Of a DNA stretch of 64,000 bases, positions 24,763 through 33,105 are shown piece after piece. Source of the DNA: AP-15 sp963832875. Lineage in GTDB: Bacteria; Pseudomonadota; Alphaproteobacteria; ATCC43930; CGMCC-115725. The notes beneath the pieces are model-generated. The model was not told where the DNA came from, did no database searches, and saw nothing but the letters and a program-made list of their open reading frames with translations. Where the stretch lies: contig CAWHWB010000002.1 in assembly GCA_963832875.1 (NCBI GenBank), forward strand, positions 496,001-560,000, given 5' to 3'. The position numbers and the translations under genes are program-made. The first letter of the stretch is position 1, and each line of letters opens with the position of its first letter.

Positions 24763-24862
24763 GGTGATCAAACCGACCCGGGCGGAGAAAGGGGCGCCCC
24801 TACCGGCGGGCGGCTATCGCGTTGGCGACGCCGGTCCCTGCGGGGGACCCCGTTTGATCACC
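24763..24862 (-). ncRNA. Candidate structured leader RNA of the hisE-nramp operon
   Basis: An 11-bp perfect inverted repeat (GGTGATCAAAC at 24763-24773 and GTTTGATCACC at 24852-24862) encloses exactly 100 bases. On the minus-strand transcript, 22 bases before the hisE start codon, the enclosed part contains further hairpins: GGTCCC-ccgca-GGGACC, TCGC-caac-GCGA inside a GGC/GCC stem, and the self-complementary GGGGCGCCCC. This gives a closed multi-helix junction, the architecture of riboswitches and of cis-regulatory leaders. I do not recognise it as a known class (it lacks the conserved bases I know for TPP, cobalamin or yybP-ykoY). A small MITE with terminal inverted repeats would look similar. 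Confidence 0.5.
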
Positions 24863-25294
24863 CGGGGCGGGCGGTCCGAGGAACCGGTCGCGACGAGGCG
24901 ACTGGGAGGCTCCGCGGATGCTCTGCTAGATCGAGGTCCCATCGTGTGGTTTGTCGCTCCACCGCCACGGGCGGAATGCCCGAGGCCAAACCGGCAGTTA
25001 GGCGCCCCGGGCGGGCGTGTCAACCGCAAAAGCGCCGGGTCGAACCATCGTGCGCGGCGCCCGAGATTTCGGCGCGGACACCCCGCCCGCTGCGAAAATC
25101 ACGGTCGCGGTCCGTGGACGGACCTGCCGAGTTTGATGTCCGCTTTTCGGGGGCCGCCCTTGTCCTCGGCGACGATGCGATAGCTGCGGTGCCGGTATCG
25201 ACTTCTCATTGGATAGTCGGGAACGCACCGCGCGAGGCGGAGTTTGCCCGGCGTGCGCGCTATGCGCCGAAACATCCGAACGGAGGAAGTACGG
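24863..25294. other. Intergenic region without a recognised gene
   Basis: 432 bases between the leader RNA of hisE-nramp (minus) and the peptidoglycan-binding protein (plus). Open frames run through it on both strands, but none has a start, a ribosome-binding site or a recognisable protein. It should hold the divergent promoters of both operons; no convincing -35/-10 pair was found by eye. Confidence 0.5.
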
Positions 25295-25870
25295 ATGAGA
25301 ACCCTGATCCTTGCTACGGTATCGGCGATTGCGCTCGGGATCGCCGGCGCGGCCCCGAGCTATGCCCAGAACACCGCGACTCCGACGCCGGGCTCGACGA
25401 TTACCCAGCCGGCGACCCCGCCGGGCGCCACGGCGACGCCGCCGGCGGCAAATTCGGGCGCGACCTTAGGCGCCGCGGCAGCGCAACCGGCGACCCCGTC
25501 GCTCGGCAGCAGCTCGCAATACAGCAAGCCTTATATGGCGAATGCCTCGGCGCCGGGTATGACCGCCGGGCGGGTCACCCGCGGCGAGGTTCGCCAAGTC
25601 CAGGAAAAGCTGCGCGGCGACGGCCTCTATCACGGCCGGATTGACGGTCTGATGGGAGCTGAAACCAGCCAGGCGTTGCGCCGCTATCAGCATAAGAACG
25701 GCCTGCAGACGACCGCCCGGCTCGATCAGGATACGTTGAACAGCCTGCTTGGCGCTGGTCTCGGCCAGGGATCGAGCATGCCGGGCTCGACGGCGCCGTC
25801 GAGTGCCGCGGGGACCAACGCCAGCGGCGGCAACTGGAAAGGCGCCAACCCCGCGGACAACGCCAAATAG
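25295..25870 (+). CDS. Exported peptidoglycan-binding-domain protein
   Basis: A 191-residue exported protein. Signal peptide MRTLILATVSAIALGIAGAA with cleavage near SYA-QN, then a Pro/Thr/Ala-rich low-complexity linker (residues about 25-95), a PG_binding_1 domain (about 100-155: VRQVQEKLRGDGLYHGRIDG, LMGAETSQALRRYQHKNGLQ) and a Ser/Gly/Asn-rich tail. PG_binding_1 anchors proteins to the cell wall; no catalytic domain is present. The start at 25295 has GGAGGAAG upstream. Probably periplasmic. Confidence 0.82.
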   Translation: MRTLILATVSAIALGIAGAAPSYAQNTATPTPGSTITQPATPPGATATPPAANSGATLGAAAAQPATPSLGSSSQYSKPYMANASAPGMTAGRVTRGEVRQVQEKLRGDGLYHGRIDGLMGAETSQALRRYQHKNGLQTTARLDQDTLNSLLGAGLGQGSSMPGSTAPSSAAGTNASGGNWKGANPADNAK

Positions 25871-26013
25871 CCGCCGACAGCCGTTCAACCGAGAGGAGCC
25901 GCCGTCGGGCAGGGGCCGCCCGCCGGGAAGCGGCGGCCGCCACTTCGCCGCTGGCGGCGCGCCCCGGTCCGGCGCTATGTTCCCCCCGCGTCCGCACGGG
26001 AGGGGAAAACAGC

Positions 26014-26817
26014 ATGGCCGCCGAGACGAGCGCCGATGGTCTGGTCGGGTATGATTGCCGGGACCAGATTGCGACCCTGACCCTCAATCGGCCGGAAAAA
26101 CTCAATGCCTTCAGCGACGAACTGGTGCGCCATTTGGCCGACGCGCTGCGTCGCTTCGATCTCGACCCTGAGGCCGAGGTGGCGATCATCTGCGGCGCCG
26201 GTCGGGCTTTTTCGAGCGGCGCCGACGTGCATCAGCGCCAGCTGCGCCGCCGCGAGGAATTCCTCGAGCATGGCGGCCCGCAGGGCTGGGGCGCCAACTC
26301 CGCCGATCTGTTGACCCGGTCAGTCAACTGGAAGCCGGTGATCGCCGCACCGCACGGCTATGCGATGGGTCTCGCCCTCGGCATCGTGCTCGAATGCGAT
26401 CTGATCGTCGCCGAAGCCGGGACCAAATTTCAGGTGACCGAGACCTCGCGCGGGCTCGGCGGCTCGAAATACTGGGCGTTGCTGAATTTCCGCGGCGGCG
26501 CGGCGCTCGCCACCGAGGTGGCGCTGACCGGCCGGTTCTTCACCGCCGAGGAGGCGCTGGCCGCCGGGATCGTCAGCCGGGTGGCGCCGGCGGGTCGCCA
26601 TCTCGATGTGGCGCGCGAGCTCGCTGCCGAAATCGCCCGGAACCCGCCATTGTCGGTGCGCGCGACGGTGCGCACCCGGCGCTGGTACATGGACCAGATC
26701 GCGCGCGAAGTGGCGATGCAGACTGCACCCTTGAAGCTCTATCTGAGCGAGGATTTCCACGAGGCGGCGCTCGCCTTTGCCGAAAAGCGTCGACCAGGGC
26801 CGTTCAAGGGCCGCTGA
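26014..26817 (+). CDS. Enoyl-CoA hydratase/isomerase family protein
   Basis: A 267-residue crotonase-fold protein. The CoA-binding and oxyanion-hole segments are IICGAGRAFSSGADVHQRQ (about residues 58-76) and HGYAMGLALGIVLECDLIVA (about 112-131); the downstream region FQVTETSRGLGGSKYWALLN holds the usual position of the first catalytic Glu, but GLGG-SKYW replaces the more common GLxPGxGG, so it may be a divergent member. The C-terminal RRPGPFKGR tail is typical of short-chain crotonases. Reaction not determinable. Confidence 0.82.
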   Translation: MAAETSADGLVGYDCRDQIATLTLNRPEKLNAFSDELVRHLADALRRFDLDPEAEVAIICGAGRAFSSGADVHQRQLRRREEFLEHGGPQGWGANSADLLTRSVNWKPVIAAPHGYAMGLALGIVLECDLIVAEAGTKFQVTETSRGLGGSKYWALLNFRGGAALATEVALTGRFFTAEEALAAGIVSRVAPAGRHLDVARELAAEIARNPPLSVRATVRTRRWYMDQIAREVAMQTAPLKLYLSEDFHEAALAFAEKRRPGPFKGR

Positions 26818-26848
26818 ACGGCTCGAAAGCAGAGATGAGGGGTTTGCC

Positions 26849-27361
26849 ATGATCACTGCCGCCTATGTCCGCACCATGGCCGCCTACAACGCCGAGATGA
26901 ACCGCCGCCTCTACGCTGCCGCGTCGCGTCTGCCGGAGGCCGAGCGCCGGGCGCCGCGCGGCGCGTTCTGGGGCTCGATTCACGGCACCCTGACCCACAT
27001 CCTATGGGGCGACCGGCAATGGATGTCGCGGTTCGACAACTGGCCGAGGCCCACGACCCCGATCAAAGAGAGCGCGCAGATGATCGACGATTTCGTCGAG
27101 CTCGCCGCGGCGCGCGAACAAGCAGACGCCGATATCGCCCGGTGGGCCCACAACCTCGACGAGGCATGGCTCGGCGAGGATCTGGTCTGGTTCAGCGGTG
27201 CGGCTAACCGCGAGATTCGCGCGCCGAAGCAGCTGTTGGTGTCGCATTTCTTCAATCATCAGACCCATCACCGCGGCCAGGCGCACGCGCTGTTGACCGC
27301 GGCCGGCGAGGCCACCGGCGACACCGACCTGTTTTTGCTGATCCCGCAGATCGTCGATTAG
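26849..27361 (+). CDS. DinB family protein
   Basis: A 170-residue four-helix-bundle protein. The three His positions of the DinB/YfiT metal site appear as HGTLTHILWGDRQWMSRF (residues about 46-63) and HFFNHQTHHRGQAHALL (about 132-148). The family includes mycothiol- or bacillithiol-dependent transferases and many uncharacterised metal-binding proteins; no thiol partner can be assigned. ATG 26849 with gagatgagg-like upstream bases; an in-frame start at 26777 overlaps the enoyl-CoA hydratase. Follows that gene by 31 bases. Confidence 0.85.
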   Translation: MITAAYVRTMAAYNAEMNRRLYAAASRLPEAERRAPRGAFWGSIHGTLTHILWGDRQWMSRFDNWPRPTTPIKESAQMIDDFVELAAAREQADADIARWAHNLDEAWLGEDLVWFSGAANREIRAPKQLLVSHFFNHQTHHRGQAHALLTAAGEATGDTDLFLLIPQIVD

Positions 27362-27500
27362 CTCGAGCGCCGAGCCTGCCGCTCCCGGCTGCGGTTCGAC
27401 GCGGCCGCCCGCATAGCAGGCGCAGACGGTCGCCGCGGACGGGGATATAATCGAGTTCGGTTTCCTAAGACAGCGGCAACGGTCAGAGCCTCGAAGAGCC

Positions 27501-29013
27501 ATGTCGAGCCGATATGCCGGGTTGCTGGGGGCGGCGTGTCTGCTGCTGTTGCTGCTGCCGGGGCAAGCCGGGGCTGCCGATTTCGGACCGCCAGGTGGTC
27601 CACCTGCTGAACCGACTGGCCTTCGGCCCGACCTTGGACGACGTCAATTATGTGAAAACGATCGGCGTCGAGCGCTACATCGCCGAGCAGCTCGATCCCG
27701 CCGCTATCGACGAGCCGATCGAGCTGCGCTATCGCCTCGCCCAGCTTCCCACCCTCGACCTCCACGCCGACGAGCTGCGGCAGCTCTACGGTCCGCTGCG
27801 CCCGGTCCTCGGCGTGAAGCCGAGCCCGGGCGAGATCAAGGAGCAGCAGGCTCGTGCTCGGCTCGTCGTCCGCGAGGCCCAAGAGGCGCGCATTCTCAAA
27901 GCGGTGCTGAGCCGGCGGCAGCTCCAGCAAGTCATGGTGAATTTCTGGTTCAACCATTTCAACATCTTCTCCGGCAAGGGCCTGGATCGGGTGTGGATCG
28001 GCAATTACGAGGAGCGGGCGATCCGTCCGCATGCGCTCGGCCGGTTCCGCGACCTGTTGTTCGCCGTGGCCGAGCATCCGGCGATGCTGGTCTATCTCGA
28101 CAACACCCAGAATGCGGCGCCGGGGAGCCCTGGGGCGCGGGGCGCAGCGAGCGGGCTCAACGAGAATTTTGCGCGCGAGGTCATGGAACTGCACACCCTC
28201 GGCGTCGATGGCGGGTATACCCAAGACGACGTCACCACCCTGGCGCGGGTGTTCACCGGCTGGCGCGTCAATCCGCCCAATTCGCAAAGATTTCCCGGGG
28301 TTGCGGCAATATTCGATGGGCTGCGCCATGACGACAGCCCCAAGGTCTTTTTGGGGCAGAAGCTGCGCGCGCGGGGTCGGGCCGAGGGCGAAGAGGCGCT
28401 CGATATTCTGGCCGGGAGCCCAGCCACCGCCCGCCACATCGCCTATGAGCTCGCCCAATATTTTGTCGCCGACGCGCCGCCGCCGGCATTGGTGGACCGG
28501 CTCGCCGCTCGTTTTTTGGCCAGCGGCGGCGACATCCGCCAAGTTTTGCAGACGCTGTTCGACAGCCGCGAATTCTGGGACAGCATCGGACAGAAATACA
28601 AGACGCCCTATGAATACGTGATTTCGGCGGTGCGCGCGGCCGGCGTCCCGGTCAACAATCTGCGTCCGCTGATCGGTTGGATGGACCGCTTCGGCATGCC
28701 GCTTTACGGCTGCGAGACGCCCGACGGCTACAAGAACACGCAAGAGGCTTGGCTGAGCCCGGATGCCGCGATCCAGCGGATCAGCTTTGCCACGGCGTTC
28801 GCCCGCGGCTTTGTGCGGATCAGCACGGCGCCGCTCGGCGATGAACAGGGTGCGCCGCTGTCGCTGCAGCGGCCCGATCCGGTCGACGCCTCGCACCTCG
28901 AGGAAATCTTCGGCGCGGCCTTGTCCAGCCCGACGCGTGCGGCGGTCGCGTCGGCGCCGCCAGTGCTGCGCGCCGCGATGATTCTCGGCAGCCCCGATTT
29001 TATGCGCAGATAG
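27501..29013 (+). CDS. DUF1800 domain protein, interrupted by a +1 frameshift after the signal peptide
   Basis: The start frame encodes a signal peptide (GLLGAACLLLLLLPGQAGAA) and then goes out of frame near 27579. One frame over, the family sequence begins SDRQVVHLLNRLAFGPTLDD and runs to the C-terminus, including VMVNFWFNHFNIFSGKG, LNENFAREVMELHTLGVDGG, YTQDDVTTLARVFTGWRVN and KYKTPYEYVISAVRAAGV. Deleting one base restores about 503 residues, a normal DUF1800 length; removing a T from TTT gives GATTC, another GANTC site, and removing a C from GCCG is an alternative. DUF1800 proteins are exported, of unknown function, and nearly always paired with DUF1501, as here. Confidence 0.82.
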
Positions 29014-29022
29014 GAGGCGGCG

Positions 29023-30264
29023 ATGACCCGACGGCTTGGCTGGTCCCGGCGCTCACTTTTGAAGGCATCGGTCGGGGCGGCTGTGTTGCCGCTCGGCCCT
29101 GGGGCCTGGGCGGCGAGCGCCGAGGGCGGCCCGCAGCGTCTGATCGTGATCTTGCTGCGCGGCGCCGTCGACGGCCTCAACGTCGTCGTGCCCTATGGCG
29201 AGGAGGCCTACTACGCGGCGAGGCCTACGATCGCGATCGGTCGCCCGGGCGAGCCCGGCGGCGCGCTGGCGCTTGACGCCCGTTTCGGATTGCACCCGGC
29301 CTTGGCGAGCTTGATGCCGCTGTGGCGGGCGGGAACCCTCGCCTTTATCCATGCCGCCGGCTCGCCCGACCCGAACCGGTCGCATTTCGAGGCGCAGCGC
29401 TACATCGAGAACGGCACGCCCGGCCGCAGCGCCACCGCCGACGGCTGGATGAACCGGCTTTTGCAGGCATTGCCGGGCCCGCGCGATCCGGCCGACGCGC
29501 TCAGCGTCGGCCCGACCCTGCCGCGCATCCTCTCCGGCGCTGCGCCGGCCAGCAATCTGCCGCTCGGACCCAATGCCGATCGGACATTGCCGATCGACCG
29601 GCCGCTGATCGCCGCCGCGTTTGATCGGCTTTATTCGGGGAACGACGCGCTCGACCAAGCCTATCGCGAGGGGCGCCGCGCGCGGGCGGAACTGGTCGGC
29701 GATCTCGCGCGCGAGCAAGCGATTGCCTATGCCGGCGCTCCGCCGCCGCGGAGCTTTGCCGCGCGGGCTGCTCAGCTCGCGCATCTGATCGGCGGTGACC
29801 CGCGCATACGCCTCGCCTTTGTCGCGCTCGGCGGCTGGGACACCCATGTCGATCAGGGCGGCCCCGAGGGGCAGCTCGCCAACCGGCTGCGGCCCCTGGG
29901 CGAGGGGCTGGCCGCCTTGGCGCAGGGGCTCGGCTCTGCCTGGCGCGAGACTGTGATCGTGGTGTTGTCGGAGTTTGGCCGCACGGTTCACGAGAACGGC
30001 GATCGCGGCACCGATCACGGCCACGGCAATGTCATCTGGGTCGCGGGGGGCGCAGTCAACGGCGGTCGGGTCTATAGCGACTGGCCGGGATTGGCGGCGG
30101 CCCAGCTCTATCAACGACGTGACCTGGCAATCACGACCGATTTTCGCGCGGTGCTGGCCGCGATCCTCGGCCCGCATCTGCGACTGGCCGATCGCCAGCT
30201 GGACCTGGTGTTCCCGGGCGCGCCGCCGGGCGCCGCGGAGCTGGCGCGGTTGCTGGCGGCCTGA
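29023..30264 (+). CDS. DUF1501 domain protein (alkaline-phosphatase-fold, Tat-exported)
   Basis: A 413-residue exported protein. The N-terminus has a twin-arginine signal (SRRSLLKASVGAAVLPLGPG). The DUF1501 domain follows: RLIVILLRGAVDGLNVVVPY (residue about 37), HPALASLMPLWRAGTLAFIH, DPNRSHFEAQRYIENGTPG, FVALGGWDTHVDQG and VIVVLSEFGRTVHENGDRGT, then DHGHGNVIWVAGG. The fold is related to the alkaline phosphatase/sulfatase superfamily; the Asp/His/Glu positions could bind metal, but no activity is established. Nine bases after the DUF1800 stop. Confidence 0.9.
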   Translation: MTRRLGWSRRSLLKASVGAAVLPLGPGAWAASAEGGPQRLIVILLRGAVDGLNVVVPYGEEAYYAARPTIAIGRPGEPGGALALDARFGLHPALASLMPLWRAGTLAFIHAAGSPDPNRSHFEAQRYIENGTPGRSATADGWMNRLLQALPGPRDPADALSVGPTLPRILSGAAPASNLPLGPNADRTLPIDRPLIAAAFDRLYSGNDALDQAYREGRRARAELVGDLAREQAIAYAGAPPPRSFAARAAQLAHLIGGDPRIRLAFVALGGWDTHVDQGGPEGQLANRLRPLGEGLAALAQGLGSAWRETVIVVLSEFGRTVHENGDRGTDHGHGNVIWVAGGAVNGGRVYSDWPGLAAAQLYQRRDLAITTDFRAVLAAILGPHLRLADRQLDLVFPGAPPGAAELARLLAA

Positions 30265-30809
30265 CCACCGCGCCGACGCAAGGCAGACCGCTGTCGGCGC
30301 GGCCCGCTGTCGGCGGGGGCCGCCTCGGGGAGCCGCTGGGCTTCATCATTTATTCATCTCAATGATCGACCATTCGCTGCTGCGAGCCGGATAGCTTCCG
30401 ACAGCCAGGCGATCAGGATCGGGAATGCTGCACAATCGTTGGCCGCCGAAATCGGCGGCTCGGCAAACTGGCCCGTGGCCACCGCACCGCACCGGCAGGC
30501 CGCCGCGCCGGCACGCCGCACCCGGCTTGGCGCGGCAATCGGCAACCGGCGTTTTGCCCGCTCGATGCTGGCCGCCGAGGAATGGGTTCGCTTGCGAAAC
30601 TCGTCTTTGCTGTTTCTGTTGTCGCTTAACAAGGCGAAGCGCGAACGACAACTTTATTGCGCGTCGAACGGCTTGGTGCTATAGCCGGTTCGCGGGTTCA
30701 AGTATCTTGCGGCGATGCGCGGATAATGGGGGGTGCGGCGTTCGGCGGCGCACGTTTGCCGCGTGTCCATGCCTATCCCGGACCGGGAACGCTGTAGAGG
30801 AGCGCAGGG
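30265..30809. other. Long intergenic region upstream of the XrtA operon
   Basis: 545 bases. Weak open frames exist on both strands (for example 30439-30684 plus, starting at TTG) but none has a ribosome-binding site or a recognised family. Near the left end CGCCGACG/CGGCGCG-type inverted segments could act as a terminator for the DUF1501 gene, without a clear T run. The right part is AT-richer and contains the promoter candidate at 30657-30684. Confidence 0.45.
30657..30684 (+). promoter_or_regulatory. Sigma70-like promoter candidate for the XrtA exopolysaccharide operon
   Basis: TTGCGC at 30657-30662 and CTATAG at 30679-30684 with a 16-base spacer, 125 bases upstream of the polysaccharide export gene. 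The region immediately upstream is AT-rich relative to the window. Found by eye; no regulator site was identified. Confidence 0.35.
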
Positions 30810-31424
30810 GTGCATCGCACGTTGCTTCGCGCAGCAGGGACCATTGTCGTGTTGATCATCGCCGGATGTCACAATGCGCCGCCGCTGCCCTCCGCCCCGC
30901 CGGCCTCCTCGCTGCCGTCGAGCCAATACATCATCGGCCCCGGCGACAGTTTGAACATTTTCGTTTGGCGCAATCCAGAATTGTCGGTCACGGTCCCGGT
31001 CCGACCGGACGGGCGCATCTCGATCCCGCTGGTCAATGACGTCGTGGCCATCGGCAAGACCCCGACCCAGCTCGGCACCGAGCTCGAGCAGCGCCTGGCT
31101 CAATACATCAAGGAGCCGACGGTCACGGTCATCGCCGAAGGATTTGTCGGTCCGTTCACCGAGCAGGTGCGCGTCGTTGGTGAAGCCGCGCAGCCCCGCG
31201 CACTGCCATATCGCACCGATATGACGGTGCTCGACGCGATGATCGAGGTCGGCGGACTGACGCGCTATGCGGCCGGGAACGATGCCGTGATCGTGCGCAC
31301 CGTCGCCGGTAGGCAGGTGACCTATTCAGTGCATCTCGACGATTTGATCAAGGACGGTGACGTCGCGAGCAACGTCGCGCTCCAGCCCGGTGATATTCTG
31401 ATCATTCCGCAACGCCTGTTTTGA
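30810..31424 (+). CDS. XrtA-system exopolysaccharide export lipoprotein (Wza/EpsA family)
   Basis: A 204-residue outer-membrane export protein, smaller than E. coli Wza as usual in XrtA loci. A lipobox-type signal (VVLIIAGC) with Cys at residue 21 is followed by the Poly_export domain (YIIGPGDSLNIFVWRNPELS, PVRPDGRISIPLVNDVVAIG) and a SLBB-like domain (VRVVGEAAQPRALPYRTDMT, VLDAMIEVGGL) ending in QPGDILIIPQRLF. GTG start at 30810 with gaggagcgcagg upstream. First gene of the XrtA operon. Confidence 0.9.
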   Translation: MHRTLLRAAGTIVVLIIAGCHNAPPLPSAPPASSLPSSQYIIGPGDSLNIFVWRNPELSVTVPVRPDGRISIPLVNDVVAIGKTPTQLGTELEQRLAQYIKEPTVTVIAEGFVGPFTEQVRVVGEAAQPRALPYRTDMTVLDAMIEVGGLTRYAAGNDAVIVRTVAGRQVTYSVHLDDLIKDGDVASNVALQPGDILIIPQRLF

Positions 31425-31518
31425 ATATGCCGGAGCGCGTCATCAAGGGTGGCCGTCGCCAGCCCGATCGATCGCGACGGGTCGAACTATCGGTGACCGC
31501 CGAACCCGTTCGATCGGA

Positions 31519-33105
31519 GTGGAGCCGCAGATGAATTGGATCCGATTGCAAGCCGTGCCGATCCTGCAAGCGATGTGGCGGCAGCGATGGCTCGGAGTGG
31601 GCCTAGCCTGGCTGGTCTGCACCGTCGGATGGATCGCCATTGCGTTTATCCCGACGGAATATGAATCCTCCGCGCGCGTCTATCTCGATGCCGACCCGGT
31701 GCTGACCCCGCTATTGGCCGGATTGGCGGCGAACACCGACCCGGCTCGACACCTCGACTTCATGGAACGCACATTGTTGAGCCGGCCCAATCTGGAGCAG
31801 TTGGTGCGGCTGACCAATCTCGACGTCGGAATCACCACACCGGCGCAACGCGAAGCCCTGTTCACGGGGCTGGCGCAGAATATCGAGGTCATTCCGATCA
31901 CCAGCAACTTGATGACCATCGCCTACCGCAACCACGATCCGCAGGTGGCGAAGAATGTCGTGCAGTCGCTCTTAACCATATTCAACGAAAAAACCTCGGG
32001 CAGCAGCCGCAGCGAAATGGACAGCGCCCAGCGCTTTCTCGACGAGGAGATCCTTTCCTATCGCGATCAACTGCGCGCCGCCGAGAAGCGCCGGGGAGAC
32101 CTGGCGCGGCAATATCCCGACCTGATTTCGGACGTGCTCCCCGGGTCCGGGGCGCCCGACGTCGACCGCGGCAGCCGACTTGACCAGGCCCGCGCTGCCG
32201 TGCGCCAGGCGAAGGATGACCTCGCCGATGCGGTCACCAAACGGGACGCGTTGCAGAAGGCGCTCGCTTCGGTGCCGCCAGTGCTCGATGTCGAGCGCGC
32301 GCCGCAGGTCATCGTCACCGGCCAGTCGGCCAGCCCGGAAGAGGCGCGGCTCGAGGAGCTGCGGCGTAATCTCGACACGCTGCGGCTGAAATACACCGAC
32401 AAATACCCCGACGTGATCGCCACCCGACAGGAGATCGCGCAACTCGAAACCGAGGTGAAGCACACGGCGGCTTCGGGCGGCGCGCGGGCGAACGACAAAA
32501 CCCAGATCGCCAATACCGTCTATGACCAGCTCAAGGTCGAGCTCGTCGATGCCCAGGGTGCCGTTGCCACGAACCAGCGGCGTCTGGCCGAGGCGGAGGC
32601 CGACCAGGCCCGGATCGAAGCGATCATCCAATCGGCGCCCGGCATTCTGGAAAAAGTGCGGGACATGGATCGCGATTATGGCGTGCTGAGGGATAATTAT
32701 CAGGCGCTGGTGGCGCGCCGCGAATCCGCCGGGATCGCGGATGCCGCCGACACCAAGACCGAAAAGATCCAGTTCCGTGTCGTCGATCCGCCGCGGGTGC
32801 CGTTGGTCCCGGTCGCACCGCGTCGTCCGTTCCTGGTTTCGGTGGTGCTGCTGTTAGGAGTTGGCGCGGGTTTTGCCGCACCCTTGGCGATGACCCAGCT
32901 CGACCATTCCTTTGCCACGCTCGGCCAATTGCGCAATCTCGGGATCCCGATCCTGGGCAGCGTGACCCGGCTTTCGCTCGGCGCGGCGCGGCGACGAGCG
33001 GCGATCCAGCTGGCCGGGGTCTGCGCCAGCGCCATTGTTCTGATCGCGGTCTACGGCACCCTTCTGGCGATCAGCTTCGGCCTCCATTCGGTGAGCGTTT
33101 CTTGA
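31519..33105 (+). CDS. XrtA-system polysaccharide chain-length determinant (Wzz/BY-kinase modulator type)
   Basis: A 528-residue inner-membrane polysaccharide co-polymerase. An N-terminal membrane helix (WLGVGLAWLVCTVGWIAIAF, about residues 23-42) and a C-terminal helix pair flank a long periplasmic coiled-coil domain (residues about 70-425; repeated heptads such as EEARLEELRRNLDTLRLKYT and RLAEAEADQARIEAI). Pro-rich VVDPPRVPLVPVAPRRPFLV, just before the last membrane segment, is the Wzz signature. ATG 31519 has GGAG upstream. It sets polymer length and activates the tyrosine kinase encoded next, whose ATG overlaps its stop. Confidence 0.92.
   Translation: MEPQMNWIRLQAVPILQAMWRQRWLGVGLAWLVCTVGWIAIAFIPTEYESSARVYLDADPVLTPLLAGLAANTDPARHLDFMERTLLSRPNLEQLVRLTNLDVGITTPAQREALFTGLAQNIEVIPITSNLMTIAYRNHDPQVAKNVVQSLLTIFNEKTSGSSRSEMDSAQRFLDEEILSYRDQLRAAEKRRGDLARQYPDLISDVLPGSGAPDVDRGSRLDQARAAVRQAKDDLADAVTKRDALQKALASVPPVLDVERAPQVIVTGQSASPEEARLEELRRNLDTLRLKYTDKYPDVIATRQEIAQLETEVKHTAASGGARANDKTQIANTVYDQLKVELVDAQGAVATNQRRLAEAEADQARIEAIIQSAPGILEKVRDMDRDYGVLRDNYQALVARRESAGIADAADTKTEKIQFRVVDPPRVPLVPVAPRRPFLVSVVLLLGVGAGFAAPLAMTQLDHSFATLGQLRNLGIPILGSVTRLSLGAARRRAAIQLAGVCASAIVLIAVYGTLLAISFGLHSVSVS

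Noticed and set aside
24739..25644. A 301-codon plus-strand open frame across the hisE upstream region
   Set aside because: No ribosome-binding site, and the second half is out of frame with the real peptidoglycan-binding protein.
27358..28896. A 512-codon minus-strand open frame opposite the DUF1800 gene
   Set aside because: No family resemblance, and the plus strand encodes clear DUF1800 sequence there.
30439..30684. An 81-codon plus-strand frame upstream of the XrtA operon
   Set aside because: TTG start, no ribosome-binding site and no recognisable sequence; overlaps the promoter candidate.
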